Shown: positions 46,501-59,338, numbered from the stretch's first letter. The stretch: 64,000 bases of DNA from Polytrichum commune (GCA_950295325.1 OX485805.1:37127501-37191500); one strand, 5' to 3'. Notes: a model not told the origin generated them from the sequence alone. Made by a program: numbers and translations.

Positions 46501-49500
46501 AGCAGTTCAAATCCCCTTACTGGATAGAGCTGTTTCTTTATGTTCTACATACATGTTGTCGTGGTGGGTTCTCTACAGGTAGTGGTGGCATACAATCCTC
46601 TGGGATGGGTGCGGAAAGACTTTGTACGAATTCCGGTAAGAGCTCTTGTGTTTTCTGAGTCGCAGTGCAGAATAACCTAATAGTCCTTTTGGCACACCCA
46701 TTTTGGAAGACCTCGATGATATACTTATTTCCTTCTTTCTGAATAAATAATGATTGTCCTTTGGCTGCATGGGTTGGTTATGAGCTCTCAAGCTCTACAT
46801 AACACTGACTGAAATTGGCAGTCAACACCATCTGTTAAGAGGGCATCAACTGAGGTGGTGTACTGAAGCCAATATATTGATGTGGCTTGTTGGCGTCGTG
46901 CAGGTTTCAAGCTCAAAAGTGGAAGTTGTTGATGCTGATGGCAAGCCAGTGCCATCTCAATTAATTCCTCTTACTGAGACAGCACATAAATTACGAGATC
47001 TTTATGTAAACCTTGATGCTGGAGTTTCCGCTGGCAAACCTCCTGCATTCTACTTGGTGTTTGCAGCTACAGTACCTCCCTTGGGATACACTTCCTTTGT
47101 GGTCAAACAAGCTTCCTCGAGTAGTCAAAGTAAGTCCTGCAGATGCCTTTCCTTATGATCCAAGGATTATGCTTTTTTTCCAGAAATGCTGGTCCATTTT
47201 ACATGGTTCATGTGTCTGGACTCTCAACATTAGTGAAGTAAAATAATAGGGAAGTATTCTCAACAAATGTTCATTATCTGTAAGATCTAAATTAGCAACG
47301 ACCAGACTCACCTATACGTCGTTGATTCCTTCAAGGATCCCATCTGGCCCCTGTGTCTACATTGGTATGTAGAGTATCTCAGTTGTGAGAAATGTTGATG
47401 GAACCCACAATAATTGTAATGTGGAAACGGAGCTTCAATAGCTAGTGGGAGTTTCTTACCTGCAGATGTTGCTGTGAAGTCCTCGGTTGAGAAACCAAGG
47501 TCATTACGATCTGTGCATCTTACCGCAAGCCAGTTGCAACTTACTTTCTCAAAGGAAACTGGATTGCTGACAAAGATGACAAACAAAAATACTGGAGTGA
47601 GTTGCTCTGGTCACCCTCTAACTTGAAAAACCTGCTGGATTTTTCTTGGTGAGCATAGTTCAGTCAACTTGCAGACTAAGGTGTGTGAGATACTGAAAAA
47701 GTCTATATGTTACTGAAGTGACATGTGCATCCAGTGAGTGAGTTTGTCATTTGGCAATGAACTTGTTAAATAAGCTACATATTGGATTATTGGTCAGTGA
47801 CTGCTCAAGTGATTGAGTTGGCAATTTGTATATGGCATTGGTACTCTTAGAGCCCTTGCCTTAATTGAACCCTTGTTTTGTCACAATGTAAACACTGCTA
47901 TTACTGCTTCTGTTTTTATGAGCTGCTGCTGATTATTGATTTGTTTTGTCAATTATGGTCGAAATACATGGAGAGCTACAATAGATCCAGATTTGTATAT
48001 ACTTTAAGTGATGATGTCATGGTTCTTGCAGGTGTCGACTCTTCTTAAACAATCTTACTGCTGGTACAATGGAAGTAGTGGCAACACCAAAGAGGACCCA
48101 TCACAGGTACTTGGGGAGATGTGTAGGTGCTGTATGTGTACATATTTCAATCAACATTAAAAAGGAGGCCCCAATGTGCTGAATGTAGTGGAGAGAGTTT
48201 TTGAGATTAACCTCTAACTTGTGCACTGTTTGTGGAATTACAGGCTTCTGGAGCTTACCTCTTCAGGCCAAACACGTCGGAATGTTTCTCATTCAAGAAC
48301 TTTGAGCCATCTGTATATAGTCGAAACTCTGGTCTTATTGATGTTTGCTTTCTCAAAGCTGTTGCAATTTTTATCTGCTTATTATCCTGTCTATTACTGT
48401 GTGTGAGGTCCTATTTTTGGGGCCTCCTTTTCACTTTAAAGAATGTGGATGTACACAGGTGACGGTGTTTCAAGGTCCCCTGGTTTCAGAAGTGCATCAA
48501 CAATTCTCGCCTTGGGTATCTCAGGTGAGCAGTATTTCCTTGAACACAAGATGGATTGAGTTCCTCAAAATTCAGTAGTAATACAAAATAGTGTGGGAAA
48601 CCACTTTGGAGATTTTCAGGTTCCATAAAGCCATTTTAATGGTACAGGTTTGGGCTCTGACAAGTAGGGCTTCTTTGTGCATAAATGAGTTATAATAATA
48701 ATAATAATAATATTATTATATTTTCTAATTTGTGTGTGATTACTTTGATTGTTCTATCCCTCTGACTGATTTTTTTCTGCAGTCATCATCGTGCTATTAA
48801 GCCAGATTGTCTTCAAAATACATTCCTCCAATGGTCATGGGTTTTTTGGTGGAATTGTATGCAGGTGGTTAGATTGTATCAAAATGCAGATCAAGCTGAA
48901 GTACAGTATACAGTGAGTTCTCTTCCCTAATTCACTTTCATGGCAGGAAGCCAATAAATGTTCTCTAGGAGATACAGGTTCCATCAAGTATTCCTGATAT
49001 ATTCTTTTAATTGATGGGACTTTTCATGGGGAGTTGGTCTCCTATGAATTTCCATTGGTTGTTTTGAATACAATATCAATAGTTTCACACACTACTCCCA
49101 GCAGATTGGCCCTATTCCACACACTACCTCTAAGAATGCACTGAAAACGTCCCGAACATGGAAGGTGTTGTATGCAATACAACCAACTCCCAAACAAAAG
49201 TCATGTTGAATTAAAGGGTAACTCTATGGACAGACAAGAGATACAAGTTTCATCAAATAATTCTGATTAAAATGGTCTTTTGGTTGCAGATTGGTCCTAT
49301 TCCTATTGAGGACAGTCTTGGGAAGGAATTGGTCACCAAATTCACGACACCCTTACGCACCAATAAAACATTCTACACTGATTCAAATGGGCGAGATTTT
49401 CTGAAACGGGTGGGTTGAGACAGAATTTTTTTGATGTTTCACCTCATAACATAGTGATGGACAATCACATCTATATTTACATTCGCAAACATCTACAACT

Positions 49501-52094
49501 TGTTATGGACAAGATGTAGGTGTTTTCTCACCATGAGAAAAGACATTTGTGGTTCTGTATTGAAAATCTCAAAAATGCTAACATGAGTGATTCAATCGGG
49601 ATGCTGTGTTGACAATAGGTGCGGGACTACAGGTCGGATTGGGTCCTAGAAGTAAAAGAGCCTGTTGCAGGAAATTACTATCCAGTAAGTGTCTCAACTT
49701 TGTAGTTTGAACAATATCTTCAAATCAGAGGTACTTCACTTGATCTGAGAATGTGCTCGATATCCTTTCAGACTTTTTAATAGCCCAGTGGACCTTATTA
49801 GCTTCTGTCCTTGTAGCTTAAAATAATTATCAGCTGCGTAGTTGAGGTTGGACTTTTCCATTATCTATTTGACCACTTTTTATGAATCGGGGTGTTCACT
49901 TAAAATGATTCCTCTAAAAAATGTAGAGATGTGATTTTTTAATTTCTTAAAATTTTTCATTTTAATTTTTTTCACACAACAATTGACAATGCGGGGGACT
50001 ATTATTGTTGGGTCAGTTGAATCTCGGGATGTACATGAAGGATTCCCATACAGATGTCTCCGTTCTTGTGGATCGTGCCTTAGGTGGTGCGAGTATTTCT
50101 GATGGTGAGCTGGAGATTATGCTGCACAGGTATTTATTTGTCTTTTCAATAGTGTGTCAAAAGTGACCCCACTGAATTAACTCATTCTTCAAGTGCAATT
50201 TTCAATTCTGTTGAATACTTCAATTTTTTTGAAGATTTGGGTGTTCAACATCAAGTATTTGCTCATTGATCAAGGATATAAGGGTACACACAGTCTGGGT
50301 GCCAAGGATGCAAATACATACTTAGTATTTTGATCATCAAATATTACACATGAGTATGTTTTTTTTTATCTACTCCTTAACATGAAGATAATGCACTAGT
50401 AAAGTTCTGAACCCATAAATATAAAAAAAGTGATTTTAAGACTTGAGAAGACTCATAGAAATTGTGTATTTAGGTCGTACATTGAGCCCCTTGGTCCTCT
50501 AAGGGTTAACTTTTGGGTGGAATTCTGCTTGCAGGCGCTTGTTGCATGATGATGGCAGGGGTGTTATGGAGGCCCTTAATGAGACCGTGTGCAATAATGG
50601 TGGTCAATGTGAAGGCCTGACTGTAAGTAGAAAGGGTCAATTTTCTTGAAGCAGTTTGCATTTGCTTTTACTTCTGTATGACATACTTTAGACTTTCCTC
50701 GAGCATGTACCCTTGTTGAGAAGGATTGTCACTTTTCCAAGCTATTTTCTACTGGGATTCAATTGATTCTCACCCTAGGCTCTGGATGCAGATTGCTGTA
50801 TGGTATATAGTATTGCTTTTGCTGCCTTGACGTCAATCAAGCAGATGCATTGGAGGATTCAGATATTAAGTGGTTGCTTTGTGTGTGTTTTGCATAGGTG
50901 CAAGGGTCACTTTATATCAATATAAATCCTTCCGAAGAAGCTGCCCAATGGCGTCGCATAAGAGGGCAACAAATCCTGATGCCACTACAGCTTGCTTTCT
51001 CTGTCCTAGAGGTAGTCATTCGATTGCAACAATACTTGTCTTTGAATAATGCTTACAAGCAGTTCAAAACTCTCTCTTTTGAGGAATAAATTAACTTCAT
51101 GTCACGTACCTCAGCATTTATATGTTTTCTGACGTACCCCATTTTCTCATTTGATGTTTGTATGGGCAGGATGGCAATGCTGAAATTCTCCGTTCACCAC
51201 AATTTTCAGCACTGGCAACAGGATACGAGCTTCCCCCGAATGTTGCTATTATAACCCTCCAGGTACTAAAGCCTTTTTATATATGAATAATATTTTCTTG
51301 ACACCGAAAAGGTCATCAGAGTAGTCGACTTCCACATCCACTCTGCTATTGAATCCTCTTTTTGTCCTGAAATGAATTTGGAATTTGTAACAGGAGCTAG
51401 ACAATGGCCAACTGCTTTTACGACTTGCCAACATCTTTGAGGTGTGTAATTCTTAAACTTTTCCACCAATGTTGGGCTTGCATTTTGTTTGCAATCTCCT
51501 TCACCCCTTCAACCTGGTGTTACAAAGCAGAGGTCCTGGTTATAGGGTTTCCTGGAGGCTTTACCTTATTTGACTCAAAGTATTTTCACCAGTTTAACAA
51601 AATGATATGAAGCTTTCGCAATTTTGTTTTTCATATTGATTACCATCTCTTCTGTCCAGGTTGAGGAAAGTGAGAAGCTGTCGGAAATGGCCACTGTTAA
51701 CGTATCGAAGATTTTCCCCAACAACAAGGTTAGTGTTCCTTTGTCCTTTGTGAAGAAAGGTTCATGCAGCCCTCAGACTTCAACTATGTTTCTTCAATGT
51801 GATTTCTTTAGTGTAGCAAGTTCCATGAGCTCATATGATGATTCATTTTGACTTACTAAAGACGCATACTTGATAGCAAACCTGGATTTGGATGACTTTG
51901 GGTTGCAGATAGAGAAGATTGTTGAGGTTTCACTTTCCGCAAATCAGAAAAAGTCGGAAATGAAAAAGTTAAAGTGGAGAATTGAGGGTGACCAAGACAG
52001 TCGGAGAGTTCTTCGTGGTGGTCCATTGCGTGAAGACGACCCCAATATTGAGATTGCACCAATGGAAATAAGAACTTTCTTGATTTCATTCTAG
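40548..52094 (+). CDS. Alpha-mannosidase, glycoside hydrolase family 38, 30 exons
   Basis: Exons: 40548-40787, 41403-41486, 41852-41940, 42102-42276, 42518-42637, 42903-42986, 43234-43305, 43527-43640, 43964-44064, 44294-44387, 44667-44765, 45241-45309, 45843-46001, 46293-46358, 46579-46635, 46904-47129, 47466-47596, 48032-48106, 48244-48312, 48459-48524, 48865-48912, 49290-49409, 49619-49684, 50017-50129, 50535-50622, 50898-51011, 51170-51262, 51394-51441, 51660-51728, 51909-52094. All phases agree and give 1,044 residues, as usual for plant vacuolar/apoplastic alpha-mannosidases that trim mannose from N-glycans. A Leu-rich signal peptide lies at 1-28. HTHDDVGW (about 57-64) supplies zinc ligands, QIDPFGHS holds the nucleophile Asp near 181, and [10 protein letters not shown] across exons 11/12 holds the last zinc His near 422. 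The C-terminal beta domains include [10 protein letters not shown] and [11 protein letters not shown]. The start at 40548 gives the signal peptide; an upstream in-frame ATG at 40494 does not. No defect seen. Confidence 0.96.
40820..41390 (+). repeat. Three tandem units of about 185 bp in mannosidase intron 1
   Basis: Units begin near 40822, 41006 and 41195. Each contains TGCTTGCTTCTT or a variant, CAAGCTGT, CGGTGTATTGG, GGGGTTA and GAGTGCAAGCTA, and ends in GTTGATTTGATTG-like sequence. They fill almost the whole intron. A CCCTT pentanucleotide run lies just after the exon 1 donor (about 40790-40820). Confidence 0.85.
41694..41717. repeat. GA microsatellite in mannosidase intron 2
   Basis: About eleven GA units. 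Confidence 0.85.
48689..48718. repeat. TAA microsatellite in mannosidase intron 20
   Basis: About eight TAA units followed by their partial inverted copy TATTATTA. Confidence 0.8.
49010..49245. repeat. Palindromic element family P, copy 4, in mannosidase intron 21
   Basis: Contains GGAGTTGGTCTCCTATGAAT, then GAATGCACTGAAAACGT and GTATGCAATACAACCAACTC, and ends with TTAAAGGGTAACTCTA, matching the family P ends in the mannosidase pseudogene. Confidence 0.65.
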
Positions 52095-52182
52095 AAGGGA
52101 TTGTGTACTCAAAATGCACATAAGGTGTGTAGAGTTGTGATACTTGTAACATGCGTTTCTGTTGTACAGCCTGTAGAGAGAA

Positions 52183-52203
52183 GACCCTAAACCCTAAACC
52201 CTT
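52183..52203 (+). repeat. Interstitial telomere-like array, CCCTAAA type
   Basis: Two and a half perfect CCCTAAA units, 90 bp after the mannosidase stop codon. CCCTAAA is the standard plant telomere unit on this strand. It lies where similarity to the 3' flank of the pseudogene ends. Confidence 0.85.
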
Positions 52204-52324
52204 TGACAGCCATGAACACAATCTGGGATTTTTTGAACATTTGTGAACGTGTCTGTAATAATAGCTGGGCTCATACATTCCTCATAAACCACACCCCATG
52301 GTTCTCACTTGCATTCCAAGGTCT

Positions 52325-52690
52325 GCAGGTGTTATTCAGTTAGTTTTTTTTGTTCTCCATCTTCTACTTATCAGATTTACATCCTGAAATATGTGTTGCT
52401 TTAGCAAGTCTATGATGAAACATCAACCAAATCAGGTTGGAAATTGAACTTTCCCTTATTTAGTTATGGTTTCTTGAATCGCATGTGTGTTGATTCCTTA
52501 AATGAACACATATGTCTCCCCAATTATGTTGACTATTCAGTGTAGAATAGTTACTAAAATTTGAGGATATAGCCCAATCTTTTCTAAACATCTGTCTTTA
52601 TGGTGTATGTTCTTAGATCCACACCTAATCACACACTTTAAGTTTAGGTGTCTGATTAAGAAAAGTAACCAAATATCACACCTATACCTT
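52325..52690 (+). repeat. Dispersed repeat family R, copy 2
   Basis: Collinear with 2846-3212: GGTGTTATTCAGTTAG, TTGACTATTCAGTGTAGAAT, CATCTGTCTTTATGGTGT and TGATTAAGAAAAG in the same order. Confidence 0.55.
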
Positions 52691-53327
52691 AATCGAAACA
52701 AGATTGCTCACATTGTGCTCTGATGCAATTGAGTGAAAGCCGGAATTGCTGTCCTGATGCTCTCACAAGTGTCAATGGATTTACTTCTTCCTTTAATGCA
52801 TGGATGGCCTCTACTAAAGATCCAGGACACTACTTGTGAATAGAAAATTAACATTGTGTGTGTATATCCCATCATCTTAATTTATAACAGTTCAATGTTA
52901 TGTCAATGTGGCCCTATTGTGGGCATTTCCAACTCCACAGATAACTTTGACCATTGGACGAAATAGGGGAATTGTTTCACCCAGTTAGCAATTGTGAATC
53001 ACGTATATTGTAATTTCAAGTTTTAGGATTGAAGTTGAGACACAAAACTTCTAGGAGGTCAAAGTGAAGATGCTCCATGTTCAAGTGATGACATCACCCC
53101 TCCCCTCAAATCTACAATTGCTTCTAGAATTATTGAGAATAGGGTCCAATTTTATCGCAACACGCATCTTTTGGTTGTCCATTCTTAATTGCAAGTTTTG
53201 CCATGTGCCACTCAATTTTAGGTGTCCAACTAAGAAGAGTGACCACATGAGATCCACATAACTTAGATACGGTACTGTTTGTAGACAACCTGATTAACTT
53301 TTTTCATGAGGGGTCACCCTCCCTTAA

Positions 53328-53690
53328 GGTATGTGGGTTTTACTCAGTTCATTTTTCATGTTCTCCAACTTCTACCGACTAGATTCACACAACAAAACTT
53401 TTGTTGCATTATCAAAACTACAATGAACCATTAGTAGAAATTGGATTGAAAATCGGACCTCTCCGTAATTAGTTATGGTTATTGAAAATGCACAATTGTT
53501 GATTCTTTTATTGAATACATAAGTCTTCCCAATCATGTTCACTATCAAGTGTAGAGTAGTTAATATTATTTGAATATGTAGCCCGATCTCATTTAAACAT
53601 GTGTCTTTATGGTGTTTTCACTTTGATCCTCATTGAATCACATACTAATCAATTGATATATGGGTCTGATTAAGAAGAGAAACTCCTACA
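53328..53690 (+). repeat. Dispersed repeat family R, copy 3
   Basis: Same order of words: GTGGGTTTTACTCAGTT, TTCACTATCAAGTGTAGAG, GTGTCTTTATGGTGTTTTC and TGATTAAGAAGAG. A further partial relative covers about 53000-53275. Confidence 0.55.
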
Positions 53691-53699
53691 TAACTTATG

Positions 53700-56600
53700 T
53701 TTTGTATACACATGCGTTAATTGGATATTACTAAGAGGTATATTATGTTAGATTCTAGGAGTTATTGAAATTCTTAAATTGTAAATTAATTCCATTTTGA
53801 TCCAATTTTTGGTACCCTTTGATTAATTATAAATATCCCATAAATCGTGGGGTGTTTGTTTTTCCAGCATGCAACGTCACCTATAAACACTAGGAAAAAT
53901 AAGTCTAGATCCTTCTACAAAATTTCACAAGCGATTTAGAAACTAAATGCACGACAATGACAATAATTAAGAAAATGTATTCATCTAACCAACAAATAAT
54001 AGTCTTGGCAATCTAATGACAAAATATTTCAGTTAAAAACATAGAACTTTGTGTCACTAAAGTGTAAAGAAATACCAACCACATTTAACTTAGTCTAATC
54101 ATGCCAAATCATTTTTACAACATACGGTATTCAAGCTATATTCCGAGAAGTATCCACTCAAGGGTGTTTATCACTCCTAGTACCACACGAAAAGCAAGAA
54201 ATTTCAAGATTGCACTGCTGGCGGTTTTGGAAGGTACATTCATTGTAGAGATTTAAAATGACATGATTGAAATAATTGTAATAATTAGGGGGTTATTACC
54301 ATTGATGATCAGGGTTTACCATGATCATTTTGAGGGCAATTGTTTCTTTCTGTTATCTCATTACTTGCAAGAATTCAAGCATATATAATTAAAGAGGCTT
54401 TCAAAATTTGTGTGAATCTTTGAAATGAAATGCCTTGTTTTTTCCTTTAAGGAATTATAAAAAATCTTGACAACAAAAAATAAATACACTTCTTTATCAC
54501 TGGGAAATTGCACAAGGTTCAACATGTACATTTATTTCATATCAATTATAAATGTGAAGGGGCGGGGAGTCAAAAGTGCTCACTCATATCATTTTTGTTC
54601 TCTACATTAAGTGCACTCACTGGGCATTAAAACATGCTACACTAAAGATTAAAAAATCTAACTTCAAGTATTTTATGGACCACTTTATTACATATAATCT
54701 TGAATATGCTATTACATAGTGCTTTGTTATTTCAACTCAACGTATGATATTTTCCTCTGAAGAATAAAATAGACCCTTTATTTTAGCACATATATTTTGA
54801 AAGTTTTCACAATTAACCCCCAAGATTGCATATTTTCATATTTTTAAAATATAAAAGAGTGCTAAATATAGTTTTAATCTCATAAACTAAGTGAGATATG
54901 AGTTATTACTTGCTTGGATTTGTGCAAACTATCACGCACAATGGACAATTGTAGCTTGAAACCTATAGATTCTACCCCTATACGTTATTGAGAACATGAT
55001 TTGGGCTTCTCATTACATGTGGTATTTTGATATGCCCAAGGTGGAGGAGGTCGTATTATGAATAAAGTTACATTTGATTATATAATGAACCTCCTACACA
55101 TTTTGGAAACCCTTGATAAAATTTAGTCCCATCTCAACCATGAATATTTTAAACCACATAATAATTTTTGGAGTTGGTGTTTTGTTCACATCCCCACATC
55201 CCTGCACACATAGGGAGAGGTGATTTTGTCCTATGGTCCCATTCATAGAGCATACCCTTCAAAGAGGCCAATAGCCTAAGAGCAAAAAAGGTTCCTCATT
55301 CATGCTTACGTTGCGTTTGTATGTGTAGATTACCTTTGATTTCATAAATATCTTAGTTGGATAGGATAAACAATGGTTTTGCCATCTATGTGTAATGGTG
55401 CTCCAAAATCTATTGAGACATATTAGTCTTCCAAGCTCCACAGTGGTTTGGCATTTGCCATACTAATATGGGATTTGTTGAGAATTTTGAGAATTTTGGG
55501 TGTTGAAAAAGTCCATTTTTTTAATGAAAAAATAAGAGCATGTGAGAAAATATTATACATATTTGATGATGTTATTGAAATGTATGTATGATTTTTTTAA
55601 AAGAATTTACATCACTCTTAAATTTTGTAATACATGTAGGGTTTTTCCTTTGGAACATTAAATAGGACTATATCTTTTATCACACCAATGGTTTGTTGAA
55701 AGAAAATTCTTTTGTTGAAAAATTACTGGTAAGGAACATTTGAAGGTTTGAAAATCTTAGAAGAGATTCAAATGATGAATTTTGATAATGCTATAGACCT
55801 TGCACTTTCATCTAATCAAAAAACCTCTCAAATGAATATTTCTAGAATGATATATCACACAAAATTATATAAAAACAAACTTTGATGATTATTGATTAGT
55901 AAGCTTTCATTGTGATGTTGGTTCCAATTACATGGAGGTGTTCCAAAAATTAACCTCTATGCTCTCCGATTGTAAGCCAAGACCAAACTGGACCTTTAGC
56001 ATACACTTCATGGTAATTTTTTTGGTAATGGTCCACTCTTGCATGCATAGGGATTAACTTAGCGTGGGTCTACATTAGGGCGCAGGTCCAGGAAACTCGG
56101 GGTCCAAAACACTCCTTAATTGAACCTTATTCTTGTACTTAAGATTGAACCCAACCCTAAATACTAAGTTACTCAATTCATGAGGAGTAATTTTTTTTGG
56201 TTTGAGGTCACTAAAGTTTGGCAAGAAAATGATACCACATGAGCGCCACTTCATTAGTTCACACCTTAGACCCAAACTATAATTTCAGTAAGTTTCTCTC
56301 AACCAATAGGATAGCCTGATTTTGGAGTTTCTTTGGTCTTGGACCCGAATGTTAACGTGCCTAATTTGGTTACTTATCTAACTCTCACACTTATATTTCA
56401 GTGGTGTGTGGTAAAAGACACATGTTTAAAGAGATGGGACCACATGCTTGAAATACGTCAACCATTTGAGGCTTAATATTCAAGTTGATTTTGGGGGGGG
56501 GAGGCCTACATGATCATTTTATGACTTTGACGCTTATGACTTGGAAAAAACATAGCAATGACATGGGAGATAAAAATATACCGTAAATTGTTGCTAAAAT

Positions 56601-56740
56601 CTCATATCATGTTTGGGGATCCAAGAGCAATTCTAATTCTAAATTCTAAGGTGAGAATCATGGCAAACAACGAAAACTAACCATTTAAGACATATTTACC
56701 TTAGTGAAAAACCCATCCTTCAAATAGTGTGTCGGGTGAT
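53700..56740. other. Gene-free AT-rich stretch
   Basis: No supported gene or clear element. 56395-56490 resembles inverted family R sequence and includes a short poly-G run. The frames here are short and without motifs. Confidence 0.5.
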
Positions 56741-56812
56741 TTAACATGCCGAAGTGGACGAACGAATAGGTGAGTTGGACGAGCGTACGCCTAACGGCTC
56801 CACTTCGTTCGT

Positions 56813-56843
56813 TAGGGTTTCAGGGGGGGCATGGTTAGGGTTT
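56813..56843. promoter_or_regulatory. Two telo-box motifs upstream of RPL27A
   Basis: TAGGGTTT occurs at 56813-56820 and 56836-56843, about 105-140 bp before the start codon. It is the complement of AAACCCTA, the telo-box known to be common in promoters and leaders of plant ribosomal-protein and translation genes. Confidence 0.7.
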
Positions 56844-56949
56844 GGCCAAAACGGGAGAGGTCGCACGGAGAGCTCCTCTTTCCGACGCTGCTGCTCAGCT
56901 GCTGCGATCGATTTGATTGCAAGGTCGAGCGGAGGTTGCTGCAACAACC

Positions 56950-58598
56950 ATGACGACCCGCCTGAAGAAGAATCGCAAGAAGAGAGGCCATGTGAGTGCC
57001 GGACACGGTCGTGTGGGCAAGCACCGCAAGCATCCTGGAGGTCGTGGTAACGCTGGAGGTATGCACCACCATCGTATTCTCTTCGACAAGTACCATCCCG
57101 GGTACTTTGGCAAGGTCGGTATGAGGTACTTCCACAAGACCATGAACAAATTCCACTGCCCCATCGTCAACGTCGATAAGCTGTGGTCTTTGGTGCCCGA
57201 GGCCGTCAGGGCTAAGGTCGACGGAGACAAGTCGGCCCCGCTTTTGGACGTCACGCAGCACGGCTTCTTCAAGGTAAATATGATCCCATCCCGCTACTAT
57301 GGATGCCTATGGACTCACTGTTTCAAGGAAGGAAGGGTTGTTTACACTACAAACGTGGTTGTGGTTGTTATTCACAAAATTAGTCATAACTATGAATTCT
57401 TTCATTCACATTTTTCTTGTCTTGTGCGAATCCTTGCAGTTGTAGTTCTGTTTGGTGGGAACCTTCGTCTTCTAAATCGCAATCTATCATTGGTTTAGGT
57501 CTACGACTTGTCTTTGTTGGCCTTTTATTGTAGTGTTAAAGTGGTTGCTTCCCTAAGGGTCGCTTGCACTGCAAAAGTGGTTGTTGTTGTGGTGGTTAAC
57601 CACAATAATCAGCCACAACTATGTTGTTTTTCCATCCACGCTTCCCTTGTGCTAATCATTGCGGTTTTGGGTTGTGGGTGACGGTAACGCCGGTCTTGTA
57701 AATCTGCCTTAGTTTAGGTCAACAACCCTCGAGAAGAAATTAAAGTGATTAACGTCCTTGTTGGCCCTGAGTTGTAGTGTTAAAGTGGCTACTTCCACAA
57801 GGGTCGTTTTACACTACCAAGGTGGTTGCGGTTGTGGTTAATCACAAATTCAGCTACAACTATGGTTTCTTTATTCACACTTGTCTTGTGCGAATGGTTG
57901 TGTTTGTGTATGATGGGTTGGTTGGTCTTTTAAATCACAATCGTTCTATCATTGGTTTAGGTCTATGACTCGAGAAGAAGTGAGTGATTAGTATCTTTGT
58001 CGGCCTTAGATTGTAGCGTAAAAAATGGTTACCTCCTCGACTTTCTCCCTGGACCATGGTCTTGAACCTCTGTAGTGGTGCAACATGAGTTTGAACAAAC
58101 AACCTAACTTTGGTGAAACCACGGGGAGTAATGAGGTTGAGGTTGATTGGTGTTGTGGTTAGCAGTTATTACCAAATTTTTTATGGAAATATAACCAAAG
58201 AAAGAAAAACGTGACCACAATCAACTCTTATGTAAGTTCTGTTTGTCGGTCATGTTAGCTCATCAGCTGGAACAAATTGATGTATTAATTAAATTTGATT
58301 CTGCTTGGCTGGGCTGGTAGTTTACCAGTGCACCGGGGGTTGTCAGGGTTTTCCCCTCCATTGAAGATGGCACTGCAAGTAGATGCATGCTTTAGAGATG
58401 TTGACATTAGGGTTTGGCTTGGTCTTTGTTGTCAGAATTTCATAGCTTATGGGGGTTTTGTATTTTGTTGGAGTTGATCTTGTCGATTGACAAGGATAAG
58501 TACTAATTGATTGACTGATGGTGATGCAGGTTCTTGGCAAGGGTGACCTGCCAACTCAACCGATGGTAGTGAAGGCCAAATTCTTCTCCAAGTTAGCA

Positions 58599-58633
<35 letters not shown>

Positions 58634-58646
58634 CTTGACCGCATAG
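56950..58646 (+). CDS. RPL27A: 60S ribosomal protein L27a (uL15)
   Basis: Two exons, 56950-57273 and 58530-58646, join in phase 0 to give 146 residues, the usual length in plants. The protein is a structural component of the cytosolic large ribosomal subunit. The sequence begins [14 protein letters not shown] and continues [19 protein letters not shown], the Gly/Arg/His-rich N-terminal extension that threads into rRNA, then [19 protein letters not shown]. Exon 2 starts [20 protein letters not shown] and ends [14 protein letters not shown] 56950 was chosen over an upstream in-frame ATG at 56917 because [14 protein letters not shown] is the conserved start. The 1.26-kb intron holds tandem repeats listed separately. 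Telo-boxes upstream fit co-regulation with other ribosomal protein genes. Confidence 0.97.
57322..58050 (+). repeat. Three diverged tandem units in the RPL27A intron
   Basis: Units of about 225-245 bp start near 57322, 57546 and 57788. They share AAGGGTCGCTTGCACT or its variants, GTGGTTGTGGTTA, CAACTATG, CTTGTGCGAAT or variant, TTGGTTTAGGTCTA and TTGTAGTGTTAAAGTGG. The open frames found here simply repeat this unit. Confidence 0.85.
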
Positions 58647-59338
58647 AGCTGTCTGCCTGTTCCAATACTCCATTTGTGTGTATTTAAAGATGTCCCTTGA
58701 CATAGCTGAGTTGGTGCTTCGGGGGAGGTTCAGGTGTGGAGATGTGGAACCTTGTTCTCTTGAACAATCTCTAATGAATATTCCTCGCCTCTCATGTGCC
58801 GTTTTTCACTGCAAGGTTGTTTGCTTGTCTTGTGCTCCTGTTTATCTTGATAGTCTGGATGCTGCTGTGCAATCTTGTCATTTTGCAATATGTATCCAGA
58901 ATTGAACGACTTAACCCTTAAAGGACGTTGGGTCTCAATATACGGCCATATACACAATTCATATGAGCTTCACGTTCATAAATCGAATTTTCATATATGT
59001 ATTTGTTTGAAACCTTATTATATACATTGTCTTATGTCTTGGAGAAAATAGAATATACTTAATCTAGACATTGATGATCAAAATACATACTGTGTATTTG
59101 ATCAAGGGCATCCAGGCTGTGTATTTGAACTTAAATCTTCAAGAACATCAAAGTGTTCAAATACTGTCCTTGAAGAATAAGCTGATTTTAGATAAGGTCA
59201 TTTTTGACATGATTAGCTAGAGATGAAAGTGTATACAACAAGTGTGGCCTCCTAGACGCTTAGGCTTAACAGGACAATGTTAACTGTGAATCCTGTGTAT
59301 GACTTATTCTACCTGAGACCTCATTGCAGTAGCTTGTG
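58647..59338. other. 3' flank of RPL27A and intergenic DNA
   Basis: It contains the RPL27A 3' UTR. A short diverged repeat, GATCAAAATACATACTG followed by TTTGATCAAGG, resembles sequence in mannosidase intron 24 (50270-50350). No gene seen. Confidence 0.4.

Noticed and set aside
57325-57970. Frames in the RPL27A intron with similar peptides
   Set aside because: They mirror the tandem repeat units; the intron boundaries and the protein family show this is intronic.
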